Shown here piece after piece: positions 47,340-60,900 of a stretch of 64,000 nt of DNA. The notes beneath the pieces are model-generated. The model saw only the letters and a program-made list of their open reading frames with translations. It ran no database searches and was not told where the DNA came from. Each line of letters opens with the position of its first letter. Position 1 is the first letter of the stretch. Both the position numbers and the translations under genes were made by a program. Source of the DNA: Anadara kagoshimensis (taxonomy: Eukaryota; Mollusca; Bivalvia; Arcoida; Arcidae); assembly GCA_021292105.1 (NCBI GenBank), contig CM037874.1, forward strand, positions 29,247,300 to 29,311,299, in the 5' to 3' direction.

Positions 47340-50290
47340 TTACCGACCTCCTCCGACCCCTTGTACACGCCACTACGAGCCCGTTATTTCTCACGATTTA
47401 CAGGGGTTACAAGGTCAATATTTGGTCAGAATGGGTAAAATATGATATATTTTCATTCCACAAACTTATTTTTTATGAAAATTGCTGTTATAGATGAATT
47501 AATGAGCAATTACGTAATTGCGCACATACCGCACCAATACACATCACTTACACTCCTGTGGTATTTACTACGAGCCCATTATATCTCTCAATCTACAAGA
47601 CTTATGAACTAAATTTTTGGTCAGAATGTGTAAAATATGTTATATTTCCAATATGTAAACGTGTTTTATAAGTATTTAATAAAAATATGGATTTATAGCG
47701 AATTTCATTTTGTCATTCACGATCTCTTGACTACGAGCCAGTCAGTTGTCTGTGGTATTTACTACGAGCCCGTTATATCTCTCGATCTACATGACTTATG
47801 CAATTGATATTTGGTCTGAATGTGTAAAATATGTTATATTTTCAATATGTTAACGTGTTTTATATGTATTTAATAAAAATATGGATTTATAGCGAATTTC
47901 ATTTTTGTAATTCACGATCTCTTGACTACGAGCCCGTAATGGCTTCTCAGTTGTTTATGGTATTTACTACGAGCCCGTTATATCTCTCGATCTACAGGAC
48001 TTATGAAATTAATATTTGGTCAGAATGTGTAAAATATGTTATATTTTCAATATGTTAACGTGTTTTATATGTATTTAATAAAAATATGGATTTATAGCGA
48101 ATTTCATTTTTGTAATTCACGATCTCTTGACTACGAGCCCGTAATGGCTTCTCAGTTGTTTATGGTATTTACTACGAGCCCGTTATATCTCTCGATCTAC
48201 AGGACTTATGAAATTAATATTTGGTCAGAATGTGTAAAATATGTTATATTTTCAATATGTTAACGTGTTTTTATGTATTTAATAAAAATATGGATTTATA
48301 GCAAATTTCATTTTTGCCATTCACGATCTCTTGACTACGAGCCCGTAATGGCTTCTCAGTTGTTTATGGTATTTACTACGAGCCCTTTATATCTCTCGAT
48401 CTACAGGGGTTACAATGTCAATATTTGGTCAGAATGTGTAAAATATGATATATTTTATTTAACACACTGATTTTTTATTAACATTACTGTTATAGACGAA
48501 TTAATGTGCAATTGCGCACATACCGCACCAATACACATTACATACACTCCTGTGGTATTTACTACGAGCCCGTTATATCTCTCGATCTATAAGACTGATG
48601 AAGTTAATTTTTGGTCAGAATGTGTAAAATATGTTATATTTCCAATATGTAAACGTGTTTAATATGTATTTAATCAAAATATTGACTTATAGCGAATTTC
48701 ATTTTTGTCATTCACGATCTCTTGACTACGAGCCCGTAATGGCTTCTCAGTTGTTTATGGTATTTACTACGAGCCCGTTATATCTCTCGATCTACAGGGG
48801 TTACACTGTCAATATTAGGCCAGAATGTGTAAAATATGATATATTTTCATTTTACACACTGATTTTTTTATTAACATTACTGTTATAGACGAATTAATGT
48901 GCAATTGTGCACATACCGCACCAATACACATTACTTACACTCCTGTGGTATTTACTACGAGCCCGTTATATCTCTCGATCTATAAGACTGATGAAGTTAA
49001 TTTTTGGTCAGAATGTGTAAAATATGTTATATTTCCAATATGTAAACGTGTTTAATATGTATTTAATCAAATATTACTTATAGCGAATTTCATTTTTGTC
49101 ATTCACGATCTCTTGACTACGAGCTTGTAATAGCTTGGTATTTACTACGAGCCCGTTATAGCTTTCAATCTACAGGACAAATGTACTTAATATTTCGCCA
49201 AAATGTGTAAAATATGTTATATTTTCAATATGTAAACGCATGTTATAGGTATTTAACAAAAATATGGAATTATAAGAAAATTACGGACATACCGCACCAA
49301 TACACATCACTTACACTCCTGTGGTATTTACTACGAGCCCGTTATATTTCTCGATCTATTAGACTGATGAAGTTAATTTTTGGTCAGAATGTGTAAAATA
49401 TGTTATATTTCCAATATGTAAACGTGTTTAATATGTATTTAATCAAAATATTGACTTATAGCGAATTTCATTTTTGTCATTCACGATCTCTTGACTACGA
49501 GCTTGTAATAGCTTGGTATTTACTACGAGCCCGTTATATCTTTCAATCTACAGGACATATGTACTTAATATTTCGCCAAAATGTGTAAAATATGTTATAT
49601 TTTCAATATGTAAACGCATGTTATAGGTATTTAACAAAAATATGGAATTATGAGCAATTACGGACATGCCGCGCCAATACACATCACTTACACTCCTGTG
49701 GTATTTACTACGAGCCCGTTATATCTCTCGATCTATTAGACTGATGAAGTTAATTTTTGGTCAGAATGTGTAAAATATGTTATATTTCCAATATGTAACG
49801 TGTTTAATATGTATTTAATCAAAATATGGATTTATAACGAATTTTATTTTTGTCATTCACGATCTCTTGACTACGAGCCCGTAATGGCTTCTCAGTTGTT
49901 TATGGTATTTACTACGAGCCCGTTATATCTCTCGATCTACAGGGGTTACACTGTCAATATTTGGCCAGAATGTCTAAAATATGATATATTTTCATTTAAC
50001 ACACTGATTTTTTTATGAAAATTACTGTAATAGATGAATTAATGTGCAATTGCGCACATACCGCACCAATACACATTACTTACACTCCTGTGGTATTTAC
50101 TACGAGGCCGTTATATCTCTCAATCTACAAGACTTATGAACTTAATTTTTGGTCGGAATGTGTAAAATATGTTATATTTTCAATATATTAACGTGTTTTA
50201 TTGGTATTTAATAAAAATATGGATTGATAGCGAATTTCTTTTTTCCATTCACGATCTCTTGACTACGAGCCAGTAATGGCTTCTGTAAGA
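47340..50290 (+). repeat. left subterminal array, ~205 bp subrepeats
   Basis: The consensus unit contains two copies of ACTACGAGCCCGT. One is in 'tcacgatctcttgactacgagcccgtaatgg' and one in 'ggtatttactacgagcccgttatatctctcgatctac'. Between them stand 'tttggtcagaatgtgtaaaatatgttatattttcaatatg' and 'aataaaaatatggatttatagcgaatttcatttttg'. Two consecutive units at 47831 and 48036 are essentially identical over 205 bases. A longer variant inserts 'gcgcacataccgcaccaatacacatnacttacactcctgtgg'. The repeated open frames here (about 60-85 codons) are periodic artefacts. Confidence 0.9.
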
Positions 50291-53200
50291 AAGCATCAAC
50301 TTCAGGCGACTATTTTGGCGGCAATCTTGAAAAATTGTCGCCATCTTGAATTTTTAATTGCCAATCGGGTAGACTTGATTACTAACCCGCTAAAACATAG
50401 AAATCCACACTTACATCATAAAAATTAGACAACTACAAATATTTCTAAGCAAAACACTTGGGCGACTATGTCGGCGGCTATCTTGAAAAATAGTTTTTGG
50501 TGGCAAAGTGATCTAAGGTTCGACTCCCGCTCGGACAGATCCTATACATCTTCCGAGACAGTATGTCGGTTCTTGCCGCAGATGGTGATGTTCTCCATGT
50601 AATCATATGCATGTTCCCTCCACTATCCTGAAAAAGATATGTCAAAACTCCACTCCTATAACGGATAATCTGAGGTTATAAACATTCAACAAATATCCTT
50701 AGATCGCTATGAAAAAGTGTTTTTTATGGCTTTCATTGATGACTTCAAAAATAATCGGAAACGGATGACCATAATATGTATAATAATTAAAATTAAAATT
50801 CATTTTATTCAGATTATAACTCTTCTTTGAAAAGTAATTAAGTTAAAAACAAACCATTACCCACCCACGTACGCACCCTCACACGCTCGCGTGCGCTCCG
50901 ACCGCGACACACACACACACACACACGTAAACAAGCAAACAGTGACAAGACGCAAGTTTCACAATGATTCCTTCTTAAATTGGACATTTTCCCTCAACAG
51001 CTGGATGTGTACAGTAAATTTGTCAGATTTCATTTAAAATAAGGAAAATCTTAGCCAACGGCAAGTAACTGACAAACTCCCCGTCGATTCGAACCTAGAG
51101 GATCACTTTGGAAAACTCGGTCACTGAGGCCTCGACAAGCAGAGATGATTGAGTGGGGTTTTACGTTCAGTCAAGAATCTATCACATTTATCGAGACAAA
51201 ACCAGCTATAGGTAAAATGGCAGAATTATTTATCTTTGCAATGCGCTCTGTTTTTACTGGGGTGGTTCTTTAAAGTGCTGCGCATACCACACACGGGGCA
51301 TCAGTTTTTTAATGTCGCTTTCAATGGAATTTCCAAATAGCGAGTTTAATTACACGTGCCATTTTTGAAAAAAAAACCACAAAAACGAGATGTCTTTTAT
51401 ATAGTACATAGGGGTAAGATAGTGCGTGTGTACTCATCATATCTAATACACAGACAAGTGTCAAGGACGCTTGGGATCAGATTATGGTGGACCTGTTGCG
51501 GGGGTGGTTAATTGAAAGTATCTTTATTGTCCGTGCAACCGTCTACTCGTCTTTGTCAGCAAGCTTTGAACAAAAGTTTGAAGAGCTAACACACGTTACT
51601 TTGTTGGAATACCGAAGGATCGGTATGAACGTGCTTAGGTTTCAGATTATGATGGACAAGTTGCGGGGGTGGTTAATTGAAAACGGTATTGTGCGTTCAA
51701 CCGTCTAATCGTCGTTGTCGGCAATCTTTGGAAAAAAGTTTTAAAATGAGAGCTTGGAAGGGCTAGTCCATGCCACTGTGTGAAATTACTGTCAGTTACG
51801 CTTTGTTAATAAAGGTGATGAAACATACACGCCGGAAAACGTGCACTTTGGTAATTTTTTAATAGTGCAAAGATCTACCAGTTTTTATCAGATGCAATTT
51901 ATTTCAATACACATTATTACGTTACTCTCTCTCTCTCTCTCTCTCTTTTTATTAAAGTTTTTAATAATAAATATTTATTTATTCATTTTTTACACATGAA
52001 TAACAATTGGTAAAAAGTAATTAATACTCCCTAACATTACTACTCATGATTACATCCTTAAGATTCCGGTCCATCCAAATTAATTAAAGTTAATTAAATT
52101 AACACCATACGGGTAAATTTTCACGTAGAATATGCTATAGCCTGGTTAAATGAGTTTGAATTTGCTTCTGTTATCAATTAGTTACGTAAGTTGTGGATGA
52201 GGTGTGCCGATGGTCATTTATTAGTAACCGTGATGTGTTTATTACCTATGAATAAATATGTTATTTACACTTTCAAACTGATAAATAGTCAAAACTATCA
52301 CTTTTTTGAAATTTAAAGATAAATAAATACAATAAGAAGCTGTAAAAAGAGTAATTTAAAGCTGAAACATAATATGTGTAGCAGGTTAGAGGTTATAAAT
52401 AACAATCGTAATAAATAATAAATAAATAAATAAATAAGTTGAAAACTAACAATCATGACATTTTATTGCCGGTCATTATGTTTTAAAGTGCGTATTTATT
52501 TTCTCCTTTGATTTTTTGTCACATATACAAAAGGAATAAATAAATAAATAAATAAATAAATAAATCATATACTTATACCATTATTAAAGATTCCAGTTCA
52601 GATTATTCCACTTATGATCGGTCATGTGTTTTTTGAATTTTATAAAATAATATAATTCAAAAGTAGCACATATATAAACAAAGATGTTTATGTACAAAAT
52701 CCGAAAATGATTTATTACACACACAAAATTCGAAATAAAAAAACTTATGATAATTCCATAGTTTCGTGAGTAAAGTCATGTAAAACTGTTTTACCTGGTT
52801 ATTATTTTGCTGGTTCAGCATCGATTGAAGAAAAAATCTAATGTTGTTTGTTAGAAAATGCTTATTTGCAATCTGCATTTGTGGTACTTGACCCATGTTA
52901 CGGGGGTCAGGCGTTGCAAACTTTGTGCGCTATTAAGACGGGATAAATTCAAGCAGAATTTTACAGAACTAAAATACCGAGAAGACATTCGTCACTGTTT
53001 TTCTAAAATGTAATACAACTTTATCATAGCAATGTAGTTTTTTAGAAAATGTTACGGGGTGAAGTCCTTATATGCGACATAAAAATCCCTTCTCAATTTT
53101 GGTTTTTAAGACACAATTTAAAAATTCTGATCTAATGGTAAAGTTTTTCCCTGTTTACTTAGGCCATCAATGTAATCTGAAATAAGTTCCACACTAACGA

Positions 53201-53640
53201 AATATTTTTACGGAGGTTAGGCAATTTTTTTTCGACAAATGGAAAATAACTGGTTGAAAATGTTATCAATGATCACTGGTAGAAAATCTACTTGGTTCAA
53301 GACCCTATCTGATGTAAAGCAATAAATCTGACAGAATTTGTAAAAATGTTACGTTTAAAAGCTAAAACATCAGCTCTGGAATTTTATTTATTGCTACATG
53401 TATGCTTAAACTTTGTAACCACGGGCATAAAATCCATCGACTTAAAAAGTACATTTGATTTGGGCCAAATTGAAAAAAAATGAAACACTACGAGAATAAA
53501 CTTAAAGCGTCTTTACTGCGATATTTAATTGAAGAAAGCGTTACGATTATTTTGGAATGACTGATATCTCTGGATTCATCAGTATTTGGTCAGAATACTT
53601 AAATCATTTCCTAATTTTTCAATATATATATAGCAACAGA
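50291..53640. other. unique centre of the 7.5 kb element, no gene recognised
   Basis: Holds a small duplicated block 'ggcgactat.t.ggcggc.atcttgaaaaa' (50315 and 50461), a partial family B SINE (~51148-51300), (CA)n at ~50910 and (CT)n at 51924-51946. A ~165 bp tandem duplication stands at 51484-51708 ('gttgcgggggtggttaattgaaa' twice), and AAAT runs at 52419-52437 and 52537-52564. No transposase or other domain is recognisable on either strand. Confidence 0.55.
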
Positions 53641-54833
53641 GCAACGGGATCGTAGTCAAAGATCGAGATGTGAATGACAAAAAATTCGCTATAAATAATG
53701 GATCATTAAATACAAGTTTAAATATTCAAAATATGTCACATTTTACATGCTAAATTACTTTTATAAATCCTTTAAACGGACTCGTAGTAAATACCGTTCT
53801 TTAAGTTCATATAGACGCCATTACGCGGGCTCGTAGTCAAGAGATCGTGAATGACAAAAATGAAATTCGCTATAAATCCATATTTTTATTAAATACATAT
53901 AAAACACGTTTACATATTGAAAATATAGCATATTTTACACATTCTGACCAAATATGAATTTCATAAGTCCTGTAGATCGAGAGATATAACGGGCTCGTAG
54001 TAAATACCATAAACAACTGAGAAGCCATTACGGGCTCGTAGTCAAGAGATCGTGAATTACAAAAATGAAATTCGCTATAAATCCATATTTTTATTAAATA
54101 CATATAAAACACGTTTACATATTGAAAATATAACATATTTTACACATTCTGACCAAAAATTAGTTCATAAGTCTTGTAGATCGAGAGATATAACGGGCTC
54201 GTAGTAAATACCACAGACAACTGACTGGCTCGTAGTCAAGAGATCGTGAATGACAAAAATGAAATTTGCTATAAATCCATATTTTTATTAAATACATATA
54301 AAACACGTTTACTATTGAAAATATAACATATTTTACACATTCTGACCAAAAATTAAGTTCATAAGTCTTGTAGATCGAGAGATATAACGGGCTCGTAGTA
54401 AATACCACAGACAACTGACTGGCTCGTAGTCAAGAGATCGTGAATGGCAAAAATGAAATTCGCTATAAATCCATATTTTTATTAAATACCTATAAAACAC
54501 GTTTACATATTGAAAATATAACATATTTTACACATTCTGACCAAAAATTAAGTTCATAAGTCTTGTAGATTGAGAGATATAATGGGCTCGTAGTAAATAC
54601 CACAGGAGTGTAAGTGATGTGTATTGGTGTGGTATGTGCGCAATTACGTAATTGCTCATTAATTCATCTATAACAGCAATTTTCATAAAAAATAAGTTTG
54701 TGGAATGAAAATATATCATATTTTACCCATTCTGACCAAATATTGACCTTGTAACCCCTGTAAATCGTGAGAAATAACGGGCTCGTAGTGGCGTGTACAA
54801 GGGGTCGGAGGAGGTCGGTAAATACCGCGACCG
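53640..54833 (-). repeat. right subterminal array, inverted relative to the left
   Basis: The same ~205 bp units in reverse orientation ('acgggctcgtagtcaagagatcgtgaatgac', 'acgggctcgtagtaaatacc'). The inner 230 bases are degenerate. The outer ~430 bases mirror the left terminus almost base for base, including the 'gagcaattacgtaattgc' palindrome. Confidence 0.9.
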
Positions 54834-54842
54834 AAATTTAAC
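54834..54842. repeat. right 9 bp target-site duplication
   Basis: AAATTTAAC, exact copy of 47319-47327. It lies 84 bases before the ASPDH ATG. Confidence 0.85.
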
Positions 54843-54926
54843 TCTTATCACTATCAGGTGCTAAGGACAATCTGCCATTGCAAGCAACTTTACACATGTT
54901 TTAAACCTAAAATATTTTTGTAACTG

Positions 54927-57900
54927 ATGAGTAAACAAAAGAAACGCGTTGGAGTTGTTGGATATGGCCATCTTGGTAATGATAAGCATAATTTTATAAG
55001 GTGTAAAGTTCCACCTGACTTTTGCCAGTTTGCCATCCTTTCCAAGTTCCACTTTTTATGCACACTGTCAGTGATTTTGTAACATTTTGTAAAAACTCCC
55101 TCCTGCCTTTAAGATTGAAAAAATTGAAATTCTAAAATCCAGCCAACTGCAATATGGTATGCTGGCAAAAACACTATATTGTGGTACTATCTGATATTTT
55201 GACGGCAAGGAAAACTGTAGTTTAATTTTTCAGTGCATCACTGTTATTTTGAATTGGAAATTTTAGTGATATTTCCCTAGGGGAAACCACCTTTAATCGG
55301 TAGTAATTTTAAGCAAACAAAATCACTCATCCCAAATCCCTCACTTGATGATTACCATGGACTAGCTATTCCATGATCTTTCCCTTTTGATGATTTACCA
55401 TGGACTAGCTATTCCATGATCTCTCACTTGATGACTCACCATGGACTAGCTATTCCAGGATCCCTCACTTGATGATTCACCATGGACTAGCTATTCCAGG
55501 ATCCCTCACTTGATGATTTACCATTGACTACCTATTCCATGATCTCCCACTTGATGATTCACCATGGACTAGCTATTCCATGATCTCCCACTTGATAATT
55601 CACCATGAACTACCTATTCCATGATCTCTCACTTGATGATTCACCATGGAGTAGCTATTCCATGATCTCCCATTCCATGATTTACCATGGACTAGCCATT
55701 CCATGATCTCTCACTTGATGATTGACCATGGACTAGCTATTTCATAATCTCTCGCTTGATGATTCACCATGGACTAGCTATTCCATGATCTCTCACTTGA
55801 TGATTCACCATGGCCTAAACATTCCATGATTCACCAGGGTTTGCAGAGTCTTGAAAAGTGCTTGAAAAATAAGCCCTTACTGGAAAAGCCCTTGAAAATA
55901 AGTAAAAGCAAGCAGAGTCCTTGAAAAGTCCTGGAATTCTGTCAGTCTGTCTTCAAAAGTCCTGGAGTTTTGAACTAACCAACCTGAAACTCATAATAAA
56001 AACGCAGCTGCCAGGTTTATTACAATAAAAAAACATTGAGTTGTCCCTCTTGTCTCAGTCAATATCATTTGTTAGTCTACCACTTATAACGGAAGAATTC
56101 CGGATGGTGTTCCAATACAAGAACGAAACTACAGAGAATAAGACCCACAATTTGATTTCAGAGTCCTTGAAAAATGGTCAAAGAGTCCTTGAAAAGTCCT
56201 CAAATTTTGTCAGGCATTGGCTGTATGAACCCTGTTCACCATGGACTAGCTATTCCATGATCTACCACTTGATGATTTACCATGGACCAGCCATTCCATG
56301 ATCTTCGACTTCATGATTCACCATGGACTAGCCATTCTTGTTTATTTTTGGCAAACAAGAAGAATGTCACACTATTTATTATTTATACTTGTTATAATTT
56401 ATAGGGAAATACCTGACAGACAAGATCTCTGAATGCGATGATCTAGAACTTGTATTTGTGTGGAACAGATCTCCACAAGCTCTTACTGGAAATGTAGATC
56501 CAAAATTGATACTCACAGATCTAGCAGACTTCAAAACAAGGTTGGTTAATAGAAATAATACACATGAAGCAAAACAGAAGAAATTGTGCTATACATATTC
56601 AGCGATTTCCCTAAATTTTGTAGCAGGAGGTAGATTTACTAATCCAACAGGTCAGGGGTCAAGGGGGGCTCTTAAGCCGAAAACATTTTCAGGTCTTCTG
56701 AAGGCAATTTATGAATTCTAAACGAACAATTTGGAGTTTAGGTGGTCAAATCTGCCTGTTGCTGCCTCTTATGGACAATACTGCATATTGATCACAGTAA
56801 AGTAATTTATTGCTAGACTTTATAGTCTAGATCGTCTTGTCTCAGGTAAAGCAGTAATTGTTAATTACTTGAAAAAGGCAAGATTTGATCTTCTGGAGTT
56901 TTGGCTAGAAAGTGGATTTTTCCTGGTGTTGACTCCTTCCCTTTACAAATAGAAACACTATATATAGTTTTATTTTGATGTCTTTTCCCAGTCATGCATT
57001 TGTGTTAAAATAAAACTTGAGTAAATTACATGTATATGCAAATAGCCCAGATACAAATAAAACAATGACACTGGAATGAAATTTAATACTGTAAAGGGGG
57101 AATTTTGCGTAGGTAAAATTTCCACTTATTTCACGCTAAAGAAATTACCGTGAAAATTTTACCCACACGAAAAGTGTCTACCATACAGGTTAATATATCA
57201 CATATATAGAATACATATGTATACACTCACTTGTATTGGTTATGCAAAAATTACACCCACAGGAAATGCAAGATTTCAGAAATCCATAATTTTCACCCCG
57301 TGAAAATATTCCCCTCTACAGTATTGCTAATGCTATAATAGGTTGGTGCTAATAAGAAGTGAAAAATTTAGACTTGTGATAATAATGTTTAAGTGCTTGA
57401 AAATGAACATGACTTGCATTGACCTTAACTCCTCTCACCTTTTGTATGGTCATAGGTAGTCTACAACAAGGGTTCTCATAACCAGCCATAATGAGATTTG
57501 TTTTTCTCCTTTTAGAGATGCAGATTTAATAGTAGAGGTAGCTCACCCGACCATCACAAAACAATGGGGCCCTTCTTTTCTTAAAGCTGCTGATTATATG
57601 GTAAATTATTGCTACTGTTATAAAGAAAAAACTTACATTTAATATAGAATAATATGCATTTAAACTGTCCTGGATTAGAGCCATTCAGAGTTCTTAAAAT
57701 ATTTCCGTCTCCATTCTGTCGCTGCAGAATCTTCATTGAACATAATCAAACATAAACATACAGGTCCACATTTAAATCACAATCCGAAAAGCAAAGTAAA
57801 AACTTTGAAAACTTGCAAATTAGTTAAACTCGTGAACTTTCACCAGTGAAGTGAGGCTGGGTGCTCCAGAAGTGTAAGCACGTCCTACTAGGTAACTACA

Positions 57901-60900
57901 CCGTCCACCTGTGAAATCAACATTAAGAATGAAAGAATTGTGGAACTATTGGCAGGGTTCTACGATTGAAAATATTTTTACTGGCCTCCTGGCTAGTAAA
58001 CTTTAGATTTTTACTAGCCAGAGCAAAAAAGTTACTTGTCACATATATTCCTAAATATTAATTCTGTTAAAAATCAACTCAACTAGGAGCATTTCTTTAC
58101 ACTGCTTAATGGTGTCAATATTAATCAGATTTTTTTCAAGGGATTCACATTTATTGTGGTATCAAACCAATCAATGTTCAAACCATAATCCCAAAAGCAA
58201 AGCAAAAACTTTGAAAACCTGCGAATTGTGTTAAATATGTGAATTTCAACCAGGAAAGTCTGACCAGTTGCTCCAAAAAGACAAGGTTTATGGAGTAAAG
58301 AGCTATCATCTCATCACTTCTAAATTATATAATACATCAGCTACATGGTTCATGTAACAAAATTTGAACTGTGATTAATGATTATTCTATTCTGTCTTTT
58401 TAAATCGGCTCAAGCAGGTTGGAAAGTTTGTAAGTTTGCTTTTTGAAGTTTTGTTATTTACTTAGGGCACTCCTGTTTTCTCTATCCCAGAACTGACCAC
58501 CTCAATATGAGTGTTAGTATTTTGACAGGGATGTTATTGTGGCATGTAAAACCCCATTTCTCTACTCCACTCTTGTAAAATAACCTGATTACCGGTATAT
58601 AAAATCGTCCCCATTTTATTTCTTGCTAAAGGTTTGTGCTTTTCCCCCAGGATATTCCAGTTTCTTTCACCGTGACTAACCACCTCCATATAAATGAAAT
58701 AATCTTGACTAGGGCGTAAACACCATTACTCCACTCAACTCCAATTCATTTCTTTGAAGTTTGAATCAAAATGATTATGTGTATGCCTTGATGAAAAAAT
58801 TTATCTTTTTAAAAGTAATTTGAATTGGTGATTAAACTGTAGTTAGTATCAGGTTGAATTACAACAGTTTTTTCCCTTGTTTGATAGATAGGTTCACCCA
58901 CTGCCCTAAGTGATAAAGATCTAGAAACATCATTAAGGAATGCTGCAGATAAACATGGCCTCTACATTCCTAGTGGTGCATTCTGGGGAGGAGAAGACAT
59001 TAAGAAAATGGCAGATAGAGGAACACTTCAGGTATTGTAGTTACATGTATAACATTATGTGCATGACTTAACAAATTTATCTTTGAAAGAACCATTTCAC
59101 AACCTCAAGGTGAACCCATACCTTCCATTTGTGTGAATTATTTTTTTTTTCAACCTGCAAGACCACATTTACAAATGGACAGGTATACAGACAGACATGG
59201 TGAATCCACATATCTCCCTCAAACTAAGTTAATAAAATAAAATACAGCTTATATCATTATATGAATTAAGTCTGTTAAAATTCAAAATATTTGATCAAAT
59301 AAAAAAAAAGAAAGAAATAAAAGACTTTAATACATTTATTTACTCTTGGAACTTTTTACAATTAGTCTTTGCAAAACAGCAAAACTGAAGAAAACAATAT
59401 TTGGCATCAGGCATTGTTACCATTTCCAGTCCTTAAATGGCTCAGATAGGAACTCAGCTACTGTATAAGAAAACCATTCACAAGGAAAACTTTTTTGTGG
59501 TTTTCACGGTGACTCTTGTACCACAAATATATTTTCTCATTGAAAATTTCTATTTCTTATCAAACCCTTTCCCTACAGTTGGAACTTTTACAGTGAAATA
59601 GTTAAGTATATCATTACCTTGAAAGTTTCCTACCGCTAATGTTTCGATTTTTAGCTCACCTGGCCAAAGGCCATGTGAGCTTATGGCATGGCGAGGCGTG
59701 CGTGCGTGCGTGCGTGCGTCAGTAAACTTTAATCTTCTCCTCCGAAACTACTGGGCCAAATGAAACCAAATTTGCCATGGAAGGTCCTTGACAGAGTCTA
59801 ACTATAGTTTGTTCAAATCATGACGATCGAATATCCAAGATGGCTGCTGTTACTAAAAATAGACAAAACCTAAAAAAATCTTCTTCTCTTGAACCACTCA
59901 TTGGAGGCAAAAACTGATGTGATATTTGGATTCTACATAGTCTTAACCTGTAAGTTTGTTCATTTCATGAAATTTGGTTTAAAAATAGGTTACGCGTTTT
60001 TGCGTTTAAATTTGCAAAAATCGTAAAATATTTTTAAATTGTTATAACTTGACTATATGACCAGATAATGACATGGGGTTCTCAGTTTTGACATATTCTT
60101 GTAATTACCTTCAAAATGGTGTCAAGGTCAATTATGAAGGTCATGACCTAATTTTTTACCTTTCTATATTGTGTATTATCTCGAAAACTAAAAACTTTTT
60201 ATATAGGCATGTATATTAGAATATTGTTGGTATTGATGTAATGATTATTTTGATATATAGATTAAGGTCATTGGTTCAAAGGTCAAGGTCACAGATGCAT
60301 AAGAATACTGAAATGGTTCATTATCTTGTAAACTATGAACTTTTTGTATAAGCATGTATATTAGAATGTTGTAGATATTGATACAACGATCATTTTGATG
60401 TATAGAAAAAGGTCATGGGTACAAAGGTCAAGGTCACAGTAGCAAAACAATACTATAATTGTTAATTATCTTCAAAACTATAAACTTTTTGTATAGACAT
60501 GTATATTGGAATGTTCTTGGTTTTGATGTAACGATCATTTTGATATATAGATTTAGGTCATTGGTTTAAAGGTCAAGGTCACAGATGCGAAAGAATACTG
60601 AAATGGTTCAATATCTTTAAAACTATAAGCTTTTTGTATAGGCATGTATATTAGAAAGTTGTAGGTATTGATACAGCGATCATTTTGATGTATAGAAAAA
60701 GGTCATGGGTAAAAAGGTCAAGGTCACAGTAGCAAAACAATACTAAAAAGGTTAATTATCTTCAAAACTATAAACTTTTTGTATAGGCATGTATATTGGA
60801 ATGTTGTAGGTATTGATGCAACGATCATTTTGTTATATAGATTAAGGTCATTAGTTCAAAGGTCAAGGTCACAGTAGCAAAACAATACCAAAATCATTAA

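Larger units (their letters stand above)
47328..54833. mobile_element. 7.5 kb foldback/Mutator-like TIR element with 9 bp target duplication
   Basis: The left end reads GGGTCACGGTATTTACCGAC. The right end reverse-complemented reads CGGTCGCGGTATTTACCGAC. The match continues through 'ctcctccgaccccttgtacacgccactacgagcccg' and into about 1 kb of inverted arm (left ~47328-48300, right 54833-~53850). AAATTTAAC stands on both outer sides. Both arms are made of ~205 bp subrepeats. The centre (50330-53640) has no transposase, only a ~170 bp duplication at 51484-51708 and microsatellites, so the element is non-autonomous. A 9 bp duplication with long, repeat-rich TIRs is the pattern of Mutator-like or Foldback elements. 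The superfamily is an inference. Confidence 0.85.

Noticed and set aside
47831-50018. A family of related 60-85 codon ORFs, mirrored at 53870-54719
   Set aside because: They recur because the DNA repeats with a 205 bp period. They lack conserved starts, end where the period shifts frame, and look like random AT-rich translation.
47340-50290. CRISPR-like array appearance (regular repeats with spacers)
   Set aside because: The genome is eukaryotic, the repeated units are themselves homologous throughout, and there are no cas genes.
51484-51708. 74-codon ORF with an internal protein repeat ('RGWLIE' twice)
   Set aside because: The repeat comes from a ~165 bp DNA duplication in the centre of the TIR element. 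No family is recognised and there is no promoter or splice context.
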